The notes under the pieces are model-generated. The model saw nothing but the letters and a program-made list of their open reading frames with translations, was not told where the DNA came from and did not search any database. Of a stretch of DNA of 10,492 nucleotides, positions 1-6,570 are shown one piece after another. A program made the translations under genes and the position numbers. This stretch comes from Methylovirgula sp. (lineage in GTDB: Bacteria; Pseudomonadota; Alphaproteobacteria; Rhizobiales; Beijerinckiaceae). Where the stretch lies: the NCBI GenBank assembly GCA_025356505.1, contig JANXSV010000329.1:1-10492 (forward strand). Direction: 5' to 3'. Positions within the stretch are counted from its first letter, which is position 1, and every line of letters begins with the position of its first letter.

Positions 1-44
1 TTAAATTTTCGCTCTAAATCATGCCTTTAGTGGTTCGGCAGCCT

Positions 45-194
45 ATGATTATAAGGCACCTAGGTGTCACGGATTTTGAAACCACTTGGCACGCCATGCA
101 ACGCTTTACAGCTAATCGTTCAGCCGATACACCAGATGAACTATGGTTAACCGAACATCCTCCTGTTTACACTTTAGGGCTTAATCGCAAGCAA
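45..194 (+). pseudogene. lipB: N-terminal fragment of octanoyltransferase LipB
   Basis: LipB transfers octanoyl groups from acyl carrier protein to lipoyl-dependent enzymes in the cytoplasm. About 50 residues from the ATG at 45 match the LipB N-terminus, with the typical run [20 protein letters not shown] at about residues 28-47. The family then continues to an RGGxxTYHGPGQ motif with catalytic Lys and Cys further on. None of that follows: homology stops around 180-195 and an unrelated in-frame sequence takes over. An upstream ATG at 21 is in frame, but LipB proteins normally begin near the MIIRHLG segment, so 45 is preferred. The wording resembles betaproteobacterial LipB. A functional lipB must exist elsewhere if the cell makes lipoate this way. 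The fragment looks like a recombination or insertion scar. The exact junction is uncertain by some 15 bases. Confidence 0.8.
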
Positions 195-458
195 CATGCT
201 ATCAACGGTACCCTGAGGGCAACGTATTTTGAGCCCTCAAATGCAAAAAAGATGCGCGATTGGGGTCTGGTCGAACTTTCCGATAGACCAGACGATGAAT
301 ACAGGGTCAATGTGCAGATTGCCGAACTGAAAGCACTCAATGCCTGTCCCGCAGTAGTTCGATATAAGCAATTAAAGGGATTTTGCCTCGACGAGAACAA
401 CTTCGATCACATGCTTTTCAAGGTGAACGACATCAAGGTTCACGGTGAGGCTAGATGA
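195..458 (+). pseudogene. Unrecognised C-terminal ORF segment fused in frame to the lipB fragment
   Basis: After the LipB homology ends, the same frame stays open for about 87 codons to a TGA at 456-458. I do not recognise the product. It is hydrophilic and mixed in charge, with no membrane segment; it contains the stretches [20 protein letters not shown] and [17 protein letters not shown]. Its stop overlaps the start of the next gene as ATGA, a common sign of an operon pair. That suggests this is the true 3' end of a gene that once preceded the DUF6527 gene and lost its 5' part when it was joined to lipB. By context the lost gene could be a component of a ubiquitin-like conjugation operon, but no E1, E2 or Ubl motif is visible in the surviving piece, so that is inference only. 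Confidence 0.4.
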
Positions 459-829
459 TTGATTCATTCCGTCTCGAACGCGTTCAATATGTTCCCAAAA
501 TATTGGAAATCGGAATTTTGTATGTTGCAGATGAATTCGACATTGCCGTGCATCGTTGCGCCTGCGGATTAAAGGTGAAAACTCCACTTGGCCCCACCGA
601 GTGGCAATTTACAGAGGAGAACGGCCTACCTACTCTTCACCCCTCCATTGGAAATTGGCAGCTTCGCTGCCGCTCGCACTACCTGATCACCGCCGGAAAG
701 GTGCGTTGGGCTGGCCAGTGGAGCGAAGCCTAGGTCACAGCTGCGCGGAAATCAGAAGAAACTCTCCGAGACGCGTATTACGCGGCACGCACCCACGATC
801 GCAAATGGTGGGTCCGGCTCGGTAAGTGA
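455..829 (+). pseudogene. DUF6527 family protein, broken by an in-frame amber codon
   Basis: The reading frame from ATG 455 matches the small DUF6527 family: an N-terminal DSFRLERVQYVPK segment, then EFDIAVHRCACG, KVKTPLGPTEW, HPSIGNWQ and a CRSHY...WAGQWSEA region. A TAG at 731-733 stops it after 92 codons. The same frame continues for 31 more codons with family-like sequence (SEETLRDAYYAA, then KWWVRLGK) to TGA at 827-829. The TAG is probably a CAG (Gln) turned into a stop. The usual CACGCG-type cysteine motif is also shortened to CACGL, losing a probable metal-ligand Cys. DUF6527 genes are typically found in bacterial operons with ThiF/E1, E2 and multi-ubiquitin proteins; I recall recent work treating this family member as the peptidase of such systems, but I cannot confirm it here. 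It overlaps the preceding ORF by four bases. Decayed and probably non-functional. Confidence 0.75.
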
Positions 830-1328
830 CTGCGCGGTCTTCTAGGGAATTCTTGAGGTTGCTTGTCGGTTGGCGCATCTCTTGGGACCGTTCAGGGTTT
901 CGTTCCCAAATTGTGGTCTTACCTCGGTCACTTTATCAATTCAAAGTTCGCAATGACGAAATCTACGCCCTGTTGACCTTGTGGTGCAGTGGGACATGAG
1001 CAGCATACTCAGCTTGCAAACAGCCGCAGCTCAATTCGAATTGACACCTTTCGCCGTGCCTATGTTTCGGAAAGTGCGGAAATACGGCATGGACGACATT
1101 CTCACATGTCTGCACAAGTTGATCGTCTTTTCTCCCGCCTTAAGAAGGTAGAATGCGTCGATCTTTTCTCGTTCGAATAGAAGGTTGGTTTGAGAGTAAC
1201 TTTCATAGAATAAGACCTTAAAACAAGGGGAAAATTTTCTTAAAACGGAATCTTCGTTTTCCGCGTTCCTCTCCGGATAGAAAATTATTGACTCGTGCCG
1301 TAGAATTTCTTGATTGAATATAGCATGA
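830..1328. other. Intergenic stretch with no supported gene
   Basis: About 500 bases between the DUF6527 remnant and the LysR remnant. Short open frames exist on both strands: a plus-strand ATG at 996 gives about 53 codons, and a long minus-strand frame crosses much of the stretch. None has a recognisable domain, a convincing ribosome binding site or family-like composition. It is best read as degraded accessory DNA. No tRNA, tandem repeat or strong hairpin is evident. Confidence 0.5.
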
Positions 1329-1571
1329 TCAAACAAAGCACCTTCCGTTCCGCGCGAGTTGAGCTGGTTCGAATGAAATCCTATTTTCATGAAATAGCCC
1401 CTGCCCTGAAGAATGGCGAATAAGTGTAAAGCCACCAAGCTCATCTTCGAGGTCTTGGATGCGTTGATTGACTGCGGATTCGCTAACGCCAAACGCCATC
1501 GCAGCACTACCAACGCTCTTTTGCTCCGCGGCTTAAACTCCTTGTCGAAGATGACACAGTTCGACCTCCAC
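1329..1571 (-). pseudogene. N-terminal (HTH) remnant of a LysR-type transcriptional regulator
   Basis: Reading leftward from a GTG at 1571, the frame gives VELCHLRQGV, a TAA stop at 1535-1533, then AAEQKSVGSAAMAFG followed by GVSESAVNQRIQDLEDE and LGGFTLIRH. This is the classic LysR-family winged helix-turn-helix: a start resembling MELRHLRYFV, then the xxSAAxxLGVSxSAVxQRIxxLExELG recognition-helix pattern. The in-frame stop, the missing first Met and the loss of similarity after about residue 60 (stop at 1331-1329) show a broken gene. No effector-binding domain was found downstream. A different minus-strand frame is open for 218 codons across this region (1687-1031), but it does not read as a protein family and is probably fortuitous. 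Whether the regulator ever served the ery genes is unknown. Confidence 0.7.
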
Positions 1572-1731
1572 TTCTGTATTCCCCTAATGTAAGTTCCCGA
1601 CTTGTGCGAGCAAAGGACTAATAATTCGAAGGGCTGCAAAAATCTTATATCGTCGGGTAGGTTTCGATGACTGCGCGTATTTCCCATTGAATGGACCAGA
1701 CAAGGAAGTGTGAGCGGTTAACGAAATGAAA

Positions 1732-1762
1732 TCGGGGTCTGACTTTTACCAACAGACCCCGA
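1732..1762. terminator. Ten-base-pair hairpin downstream of the transporter operon
   Basis: TCGGGGTCTG (1732-1741) and CAGACCCCGA (1753-1762) form a perfect 10 bp stem with an 11-base loop. It lies about 50 bases beyond the stop of the binding-protein gene. Read leftward, the stem is followed by TTTCATTTCG, a weak T-rich tail, so it could end the leftward transcript. The GGGTCTG/CAGACCC arms also resemble palindromes I associate with REP-type elements mobilised by IS200-like transposases, so a small repeat element is the alternative. Confidence 0.5.
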
Positions 1763-1813
1763 AGCAGTTGAGAGCGAATCAAACGAAAAGACCCAACTAC
1801 TCTTAGAAGTCCA

Positions 1814-2758
1814 TTATTGTGACAGCGTAAAGGGACCGGTGTACTTATCGACGTTTGCCTTTGTGATCAGCAGGCAGTCGAACAGCTGCTTTTCAGTTTT
1901 TGCACCGGTCTTGCCAGTCTTGATCAGGTTGTCAGCTTGCTTGACAGCTTCAGCCGAGAAAACTGCAACAGGCTGCAGAACAGTATATTGCATTTCGCCA
2001 GCCTTAACGGCAGCAACTGCATCTGGCGAGCCGTCAAAACCGCCGACTTTCACGCCTGCGAGCTTACCGGCTTCTTTTAGCGCCGCAATCGCGCCAAGAG
2101 CCATTTCATCGTTGCCGCTAATCACACCCTGAATGTTAGGGTTGGCCTGCAGCATGGACTGCATTTTGTCGTGACCCTTTGTACGATCCCAATCACCAAC
2201 TTCTTTGCCGACCTTTTTTATGTTTGCATATTGCGTCAGAACTGTTTCGTAGCCGTTAGAGCGGGTCGCAGCGTTGTTGTCGGCTGGATTGCCGAACAGC
2301 TCGACATAGTTGCCCTTGTCGCCAACTGCCTTCTGCCATTCTGTTGCACCGAGAGCAGCACCTTGAGCGTTGTTCGACACGAGCTGAGCGGCGGCAAGGC
2401 CTTCCTTGTTGATTTCAGCGTTTACGAGGATCACTGGAATCTTGGCGGCAATTGCCTTCTTTATGGCTCCGATTGAGCCGTCGGCATTCGCCGGATCGAG
2501 GATGATGGCAACTGACTTGTTAGTGATAGCCGTATCGATCATCTGACTTTCGGCGTTCGTGTCACCCTTATGAGCAGACACATTGGCCTTGTAACCCATC
2601 TTTTCTGCAGTGGCTTTGGCAACATTGCCTTCGGTCAGCCAGTAGGGGTTGGCCGGGTCTGTGATGATGATCGATATCAAACCATCTGCAAGAGCTACCG
2701 TGCTCATCATGGTGCAGAGAGTTGCTGCGAGAATGAGGCGCTTTCCTGTCCTAAACAT
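1814..2758 (-). CDS. eryG: Erythritol ABC transporter, periplasmic sugar-binding protein
   Basis: Captures the sugar alcohol in the periplasm and delivers it to the CUT2 permease. The 314-residue product has a clear Sec signal (MFRTGKR, a hydrophobic core, then STVALA) with likely cleavage after Ala24. The mature part is a RbsB-like type I periplasmic-binding fold (Peripla_BP_4): ITDPANPYW near the N-terminus, AIILDPANADG, then VISGNDEMALGAIAALKEAG and VGGFDGSPDA in the C-terminal lobe, as in ribose and other CUT2 binders. An upstream in-frame ATG at 2815 would add 19 residues ahead of the signal. ATG 2758 is chosen because AAGGAG (2770-2765) sits 6 bases before it. It is last in the leftward operon, about 106 bases after the ancestral permease stop. 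Erythritol as ligand is inferred from the neighbouring eryAB genes; the fold alone allows other sugars or polyols. Confidence 0.87.
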   Translation of the reverse strand: MFRTGKRLILAATLCTMMSTVALADGLISIIITDPANPYWLTEGNVAKATAEKMGYKANVSAHKGDTNAESQMIDTAITNKSVAIILDPANADGSIGAIKKAIAAKIPVILVNAEINKEGLAAAQLVSNNAQGAALGATEWQKAVGDKGNYVELFGNPADNNAATRSNGYETVLTQYANIKKVGKEVGDWDRTKGHDKMQSMLQANPNIQGVISGNDEMALGAIAALKEAGKLAGVKVGGFDGSPDAVAAVKAGEMQYTVLQPVAVFSAEAVKQADNLIKTGKTGAKTEKQLFDCLLITKANVDKYTGPFTLSQ

Positions 2759-2786
2759 TTTTGTCTCCTTGTTATGATTTCTGCTT

Positions 2787-2800
2787 GTCGGCGTGCCGAC
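2787..2800. other. Small GC-rich hairpin upstream of the binding-protein gene
   Basis: GTCGGC (2787-2792) and GCCGAC (2795-2800) are inverted repeats around a 2-base centre, giving a realistic 5 bp stem with a 4-base loop. It lies in the leader of the binding-protein gene, within the leftward transcript. Such hairpins between permease and binding-protein genes can protect the 3' message and raise binding-protein yield, but here that role is inference. A second weak GCCC/GGGC pair lies at 2850-2862. Confidence 0.35.
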
Positions 2801-2826
2801 GGTTTTTCGTTGCAAAAAAGCAGGTG

Positions 2827-3903
2827 TTATTCACAAACGAAACTCGTAAGCCCTTCACGGGCCGCTATTTTCTTGCCCCTCGGTATTGAATTGAGTTGAG
2901 CAATACCGCGAGGACGATGACAGCTCCGGTAAACCGTCTGCCAATAAGAAGACACGCCAATGATAACGAGACCATCCGACAAGAAGCCAATCACAAAAGC
3001 GCCCAGCATGGTTCCGCGCACTGTACCGCGGCCCCCTGTTAGAGCAGCACCACCCACGACAACCGCGGCAATAGCCGTCAATTCGTACGTCGTGCCTGCG
3101 GTTGGACCCGCTGAAGTCAGTTGCGACGAAAGAACGAGCCCGGCGATAGCTGCACAAACCCCTGATAGAGCATAGACGGCAATTTGAACGCGTTTTACAG
3201 GAACACCGGACAATTCTGCAGCCCGCATGTTGCCGCCGGAAGCGTAGAGCCAGCGGCCGAAGGCCGTCTGGGACAAAAGTAAACCCGCCAACCCCGCTAA
3301 CGCAGCAAGCACGATCACGCCGATTGGAACATCCAGGATGCGATTGAAGCCCAGCCAATCAAAACCAGTGTTGCCCAACTCCGGCCTGCCACCCAGACTG
3401 TTGAAGGTAAGGCCATTGGTAATCAGTAAAGCCACGCCGCGAGCCACATACATCACACCCAAAGTGGCAACAAACGCCGGGACGCGGAGGTAGGCAATCA
3501 ACACCCCATTGACGCCACCCAGAACCGCTCCGGCAAGGCACGTCAGAAGAGCGACAACCCAGACAGGCTCAAAAAGAATGATGCCAAATGATTTTAACTC
3601 AATACCCTTCATGAGGTATCCGGCCACAATGCCAGAGAGGCCGAGGACAGAGCCTACCGAAAGATCAATGCCGCCGTTCAAAACGACCAGCAACATGCCA
3701 ATAGCCAACAGACCATAGATAGCAACATGTGACGCCATAATCAAAAAATTGCTGAGCGTAAAATAATTCGGCGACAAGAACGAAAAGACAGCGATGATGA
3801 CAACTAGGGCCAGGAAAGCACGGCCTTCCAGAAACAACTCTCCAAGATCAAATTTCTTCGCATGTACGGCAGCAATCGTGCTTGTACTTTTTGCTTCTGA
3901 CAT
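2827..3903 (-). pseudogene. eryF: Erythritol ABC transporter permease, frameshifted near the C-terminus
   Basis: CUT2 inner-membrane permease (BPD_transp_2 / RbsC family) that would form the import channel with the ATPase. Residues 1-324 are normal, with many hydrophobic helices and the family landmarks NGGIDLSVGSVLGLSG, RVPAFVATLGVMYVARG and AVVVGGAALTGGRGTV. After GVSSYWQTV the frame changes. The expected ending TGAVIVLAVLLNSIQ, then YRGARK and stop TAG at 2867-2865, is encoded in another frame beginning at 2930. Only one T (2931) lies between the GTT and ACC codons where three bases are expected, so two bases seem lost, or one gained, in a T run. As read, the last helix is replaced by a charged 34-residue tail (YRSCHRPRG...) ending at 2827. 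The intact protein would be about 346 residues. The start ATG at 3903 has AGGGGA ahead of it, 10 bases after the ATPase stop. The lesion is a real mutation or a homopolymer sequencing error. Confidence 0.85.
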
Positions 3904-3913
3904 GCCCGTTCCC

Positions 3914-5467
3914 CTACGCCGCCATTGCCTCGCCAGAGGCAGCCATTATGGCTTCCTTTGTTGTATTGGCGGTAAATTCCGCTGAGATGCGCCCGCGCCG
4001 CAGTACGACAATGCGGTGTGCAACACTGAAACACTCGCCGACTTCTGATGTTGAATAGATGACAGCCAATCCGCGTTTCGCGCCTTCGGCTAGCAATTTG
4101 AAAACTTCACCCTTTGCACCCACATCAATTCCGCGGCTTGGCTCATCCAGAAGCAAAACTTTGGGGCCGGTCGCCATCATTTTCCCAATGACGACCTTTT
4201 GCTGGTTACCGCCCGAAAGTGAACCGATCGCAGCCTTGCCACCCGACGTCTTAATGTGAACCTGCTTAATTGATCTGTCTATCAGCGATACTTCATCCGC
4301 GTGCGAGACAAAAAGATTTTTCACAAAGGTCCGGATCGATGCAAGTGAAAGATTTTGACCCACGCTCATCGTCTGGACGAGGCCATCGCGTTGACGGTCT
4401 TCTGGTACAAGCGATAACCCGCTTGTAATTCGCTCAGCAATGCTGAGCCCTGCCACATCGTGTCCAACAAGGAGCACTCGGCCGCCGCTGGATTTCAAGC
4501 GTCCTGCAACGCATTCCATCATTTCAGTGCGTCCGGCACCCATCAAGCCATAGATGCAAACGATTTCACCAGCTCTCACCGATAGCGACAAGTGGTCAAC
4601 CACATTGAAGGCCACTCCGCCCTTGGACGGCACTGTGAGATCTTCAATAGCGAGTGCAACCTTGCCCATTTCATAACCACTGGGAGGCGATCCAAGATCG
4701 AAATTCTCGCCAACCATGTTGCGAACTATCCATTCGAGATCAATGTCTCCGCGTGACGCATAAGCTGTCATCGCTCCGTCACGTAAAACAACCGCGTAAT
4801 CAGTGATCTGCAGGGCCTCTTCGAGATGATGGGAAATGTAAACAATTGATACGTCTTTTGCCTTTAAGTCTTCGACGACTTTGAACAGCAACTCCACTTC
4901 TGTTGCAGACAATGCGGATGTCGGTTCATCCATGATGAGAATTCGCGAATTGACCGAAAGCGAGCGGGCAATTTCAACGATCTGTTGTTGACCAAGCCGC
5001 AGATCTTCAACTTTGGTGAGTGGGTCAATGTCCTGCTGCAATCCGGTCATCAGTGCGCGGGTCTGACGCTCTTCCTCGGCAAAATCGACCTGTCCGTATT
5101 TTAAAATTTCGCGGCCCATAAAAATATTGTCGCGGACGCTCAAGTTCTGAGCGAGGCTTAATTCTTGGTGAATAATGGAAATGCCGCGATTGCGCGCGTC
5201 CGTGCTGGAGGTGAAAGCAACGGCCGCCCCGTCCAATAGGATTTCACCGCCTGATGGCTGAATAATTCCAGATAGGATTTTCATTAGTGTCGATTTGCCA
5301 GCACCGTTCTCACCGAAGAGAGTGGTGACTTTGCCCTTGTGTACAGCAAAGTTGACAGCCTTTAAGGCATGAATATTGCCAAAGGATTTAGAAACATTGC
5401 GCGCCTCAAGTACTACCAAGTCGGCCACATCAATTTCCTTGCCTGCAGAATTTTGTTTGGCGGTCAT
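3914..5467 (-). CDS. eryE: Erythritol ABC transporter, double ATP-binding protein (CUT2 type)
   Basis: Cytoplasmic ATPase that powers the importer. The 517-residue protein has two fused nucleotide-binding domains, as in RbsA and MglA. Domain 1 has Walker A GENGAGKST (52-60), Q-loop HQELSLAQ (100-107), signature LGQQQ (158-162), Walker B ILIMDEPTSA (176-185) and a switch His in YISHH (210-214). Domain 2 has a degenerate P-loop YGLMGAGRTE (306-315) lacking the GK[ST] lysine, signature LSGGNQQK (417-424) and Walker B VLLLDEPSRG (437-446). A degenerate second P-loop is usual in CUT2 ATPases, so it is not damage. Length is normal for the family (about 500). The start lies 2 bases after the DUF2291 stop, with GGAGG-like bases inside the end of that gene, indicating translational coupling. 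Substrate identity rests on the adjacent eryAB genes. Confidence 0.9.
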   Translation of the reverse strand: MTAKQNSAGKEIDVADLVVLEARNVSKSFGNIHALKAVNFAVHKGKVTTLFGENGAGKSTLMKILSGIIQPSGGEILLDGAAVAFTSSTDARNRGISIIHQELSLAQNLSVRDNIFMGREILKYGQVDFAEEERQTRALMTGLQQDIDPLTKVEDLRLGQQQIVEIARSLSVNSRILIMDEPTSALSATEVELLFKVVEDLKAKDVSIVYISHHLEEALQITDYAVVLRDGAMTAYASRGDIDLEWIVRNMVGENFDLGSPPSGYEMGKVALAIEDLTVPSKGGVAFNVVDHLSLSVRAGEIVCIYGLMGAGRTEMMECVAGRLKSSGGRVLLVGHDVAGLSIAERITSGLSLVPEDRQRDGLVQTMSVGQNLSLASIRTFVKNLFVSHADEVSLIDRSIKQVHIKTSGGKAAIGSLSGGNQQKVVIGKMMATGPKVLLLDEPSRGIDVGAKGEVFKLLAEGAKRGLAVIYSTSEVGECFSVAHRIVVLRRGRISAEFTANTTKEAIMAASGEAMAA

Positions 5468-5469
5468 GC

Positions 5470-6111
5470 CTATTTAACCTCAACCTCCACGGGAGTTACC
5501 AACCAACCTTTGGGGTTAATAAGCTTAAAGGCACCCGTCACTGCGATCTTTTTGCCGGCAAGATCAGCAGTGTCTACAGCTTGAAACACCACCTTTTTCA
5601 TAGCGTTGTTAATGGCAGAGCCAGCGTCTTGGTACTCAATTTGGTTGGTGAATTGACCAAAACTAATTGCACCTGACACGTCGCGAAGTTCAGTGCCATT
5701 AATCGCTGGTCCAGTCTGCACGCGCACCAGAACATCGTCTAGCCCATCCACGGCCACAATGTAGATACCCGAAGAACCTTTCCCTGCAACACCGGTAAAT
5801 TTGACTGGGATAACAGGACCCGTACCTGTTTCAGTGCCATACTTCTTGCCTGCAGCCGAAGGGTTTGCAGCGATCGCAGGTCCGAGGTCTTTTACGTCGA
5901 CTGAATGTTCGATAACAAACTTGAACACACCCGGGAACGTCGCAGCGCCATACTCTTCTTTCGAAAATGCTTTTTTGCGATCATCATCAATTGAGCCGAT
6001 CTGAACAACCCTAGTGCTAACGGCAATGACACATATTAGCGCAACTAATGCCGTCGGTCCGACGATCTTTGAACTGATCTTGCCGGAACCAAATTGGGCG
6101 CTGGAAGACAT
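5470..6111 (-). CDS. DUF2291 family exported/membrane-anchored protein of the ery transporter operon
   Basis: The 213-residue product belongs to DUF2291, a family found almost always with CUT2 sugar or polyol transporters; its biochemical role is unknown to me. Residues 1-16 are hydrophilic with basic residues. One hydrophobic segment (VGPTALVALICVIAVST, about 17-33) is likely a signal anchor or uncleaved signal. The rest would face the periplasm. Family landmarks are TRVVQIGS just after the helix, KKYGTETG, VRVQTGPAINGTELRD, SFGQFTNQIEYQDAG, and the ending KLINPKGWLVTPVEVE. Some members are lipoproteins; here no lipobox Cys sits at a plausible position. It is the first gene of the leftward operon, two bases before the ATPase start. 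The ribosome binding site is weak (CTGGGG), but no other in-frame Met lies near. The conserved operon position suggests a role in assembly or function of the permease or binding protein. Confidence 0.85.
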   Translation of the reverse strand: MSSSAQFGSGKISSKIVGPTALVALICVIAVSTRVVQIGSIDDDRKKAFSKEEYGAATFPGVFKFVIEHSVDVKDLGPAIAANPSAAGKKYGTETGTGPVIPVKFTGVAGKGSSGIYIVAVDGLDDVLVRVQTGPAINGTELRDVSGAISFGQFTNQIEYQDAGSAINNAMKKVVFQAVDTADLAGKKIAVTGAFKLINPKGWLVTPVEVEVK

Positions 6112-6233
6112 TTTTAAGAATGCCCCAGGACGAAAGGATATGCAGACAATTCATTTAAATTATTGAGCGATGCAAAAGGAGCTCTGATATTCAACGCCAA
6201 CTCCCATCGTCGAGTTTTAATAATTTCAGTCCG

Positions 6234-6262
6234 TTTGTAATTAATTTCTAAAAATGTATCAA
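6234..6262 (-). promoter_or_regulatory. Candidate sigma-70 promoter for the leftward transporter operon
   Basis: On the minus strand, TTGATA (6262-6257, 5 of 6 to consensus) is followed by a 17-base spacer and TACAAA (6239-6234, 4 of 6). Transcription would start near 6227, leaving a leader of about 115 bases before the DUF2291 start. The -35 lies within the tandem TTTGATA repeat. In DNA this AT-rich, chance matches of this quality are common. Confidence 0.25.
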
Positions 6263-6539
6263 ATATCAAACAGAGTCAATAAGACAAATTTTTAAAATCA
6301 TCCGTTTTTAAAGTTTTATTTTCAGCACAATCGTAAATATACCTAATCCCCGCACTTAGGGTAGGTATCTGGCTTAAAGATTTTGCTACAAGGCACTATG
6401 CTAATTCCTCTCCATCAGTAAAAATCCCATTCAAATGAGCAGTTTAAATCAAACAAAAATGTTTCTACGGGACCCATTTTTTTCGCACCCCGTAGTTATT
6501 GTCGACTGGTGCTTTTTCTGGGGCTTACTTCTGTTTATA

Positions 6540-6570
6540 TTGACAGTCTCGGCCGACAGTGAAATATATT
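6540..6570 (+). promoter_or_regulatory. Candidate sigma-70 promoter for eryABC
   Basis: A perfect TTGACA (6540-6545) is followed, after 19 bases, by TATATT (6565-6570, 5 of 6). The spacer is slightly long. It contains the 8-base palindrome TCGGCCGA (6549-6556) and a direct repeat GACAGT at 6542-6547 and 6555-6560, so a repressor could sit between the two promoter elements. Transcription would start near 6577, about 90 bases before the eryA ATG at 6667. This would exclude the upstream in-frame GTG at 6559 as a start. Confidence 0.4.

Noticed and set aside
996..1157. Small plus-strand ORF of about 53 codons starting MSSILSLQTAAAQ
   Set aside because: No family match that I know, weak ribosome site and no operon context; not enough to call a gene.
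1031..1687. A 218-codon open frame on the minus strand
   Set aside because: It has no recognisable domain and no ribosome site. It overlaps a clear LysR HTH remnant in another frame of the same strand, so it is best explained as chance openness in degraded DNA.
2855..3358. Arginine- and cysteine-rich 167-codon frame inside the permease gene, minus strand
   Set aside because: It is a shadow frame of the permease. It does not carry the normal permease ending, which is in the third frame.
4376..4550. Loss of the Walker A lysine in the second ATPase domain as a possible inactivating mutation
   Set aside because: A degenerate second P-loop is normal for CUT2 double ATPases (RbsA/MglA type), so it is not a lesion.
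6147..6165. ATTTAAAT palindrome in a near-symmetric AT-rich block just upstream of the DUF2291 gene
   Set aside because: Arms beyond the central 8 bases do not pair well, and such runs are expected by chance in AT-rich intergenic DNA.
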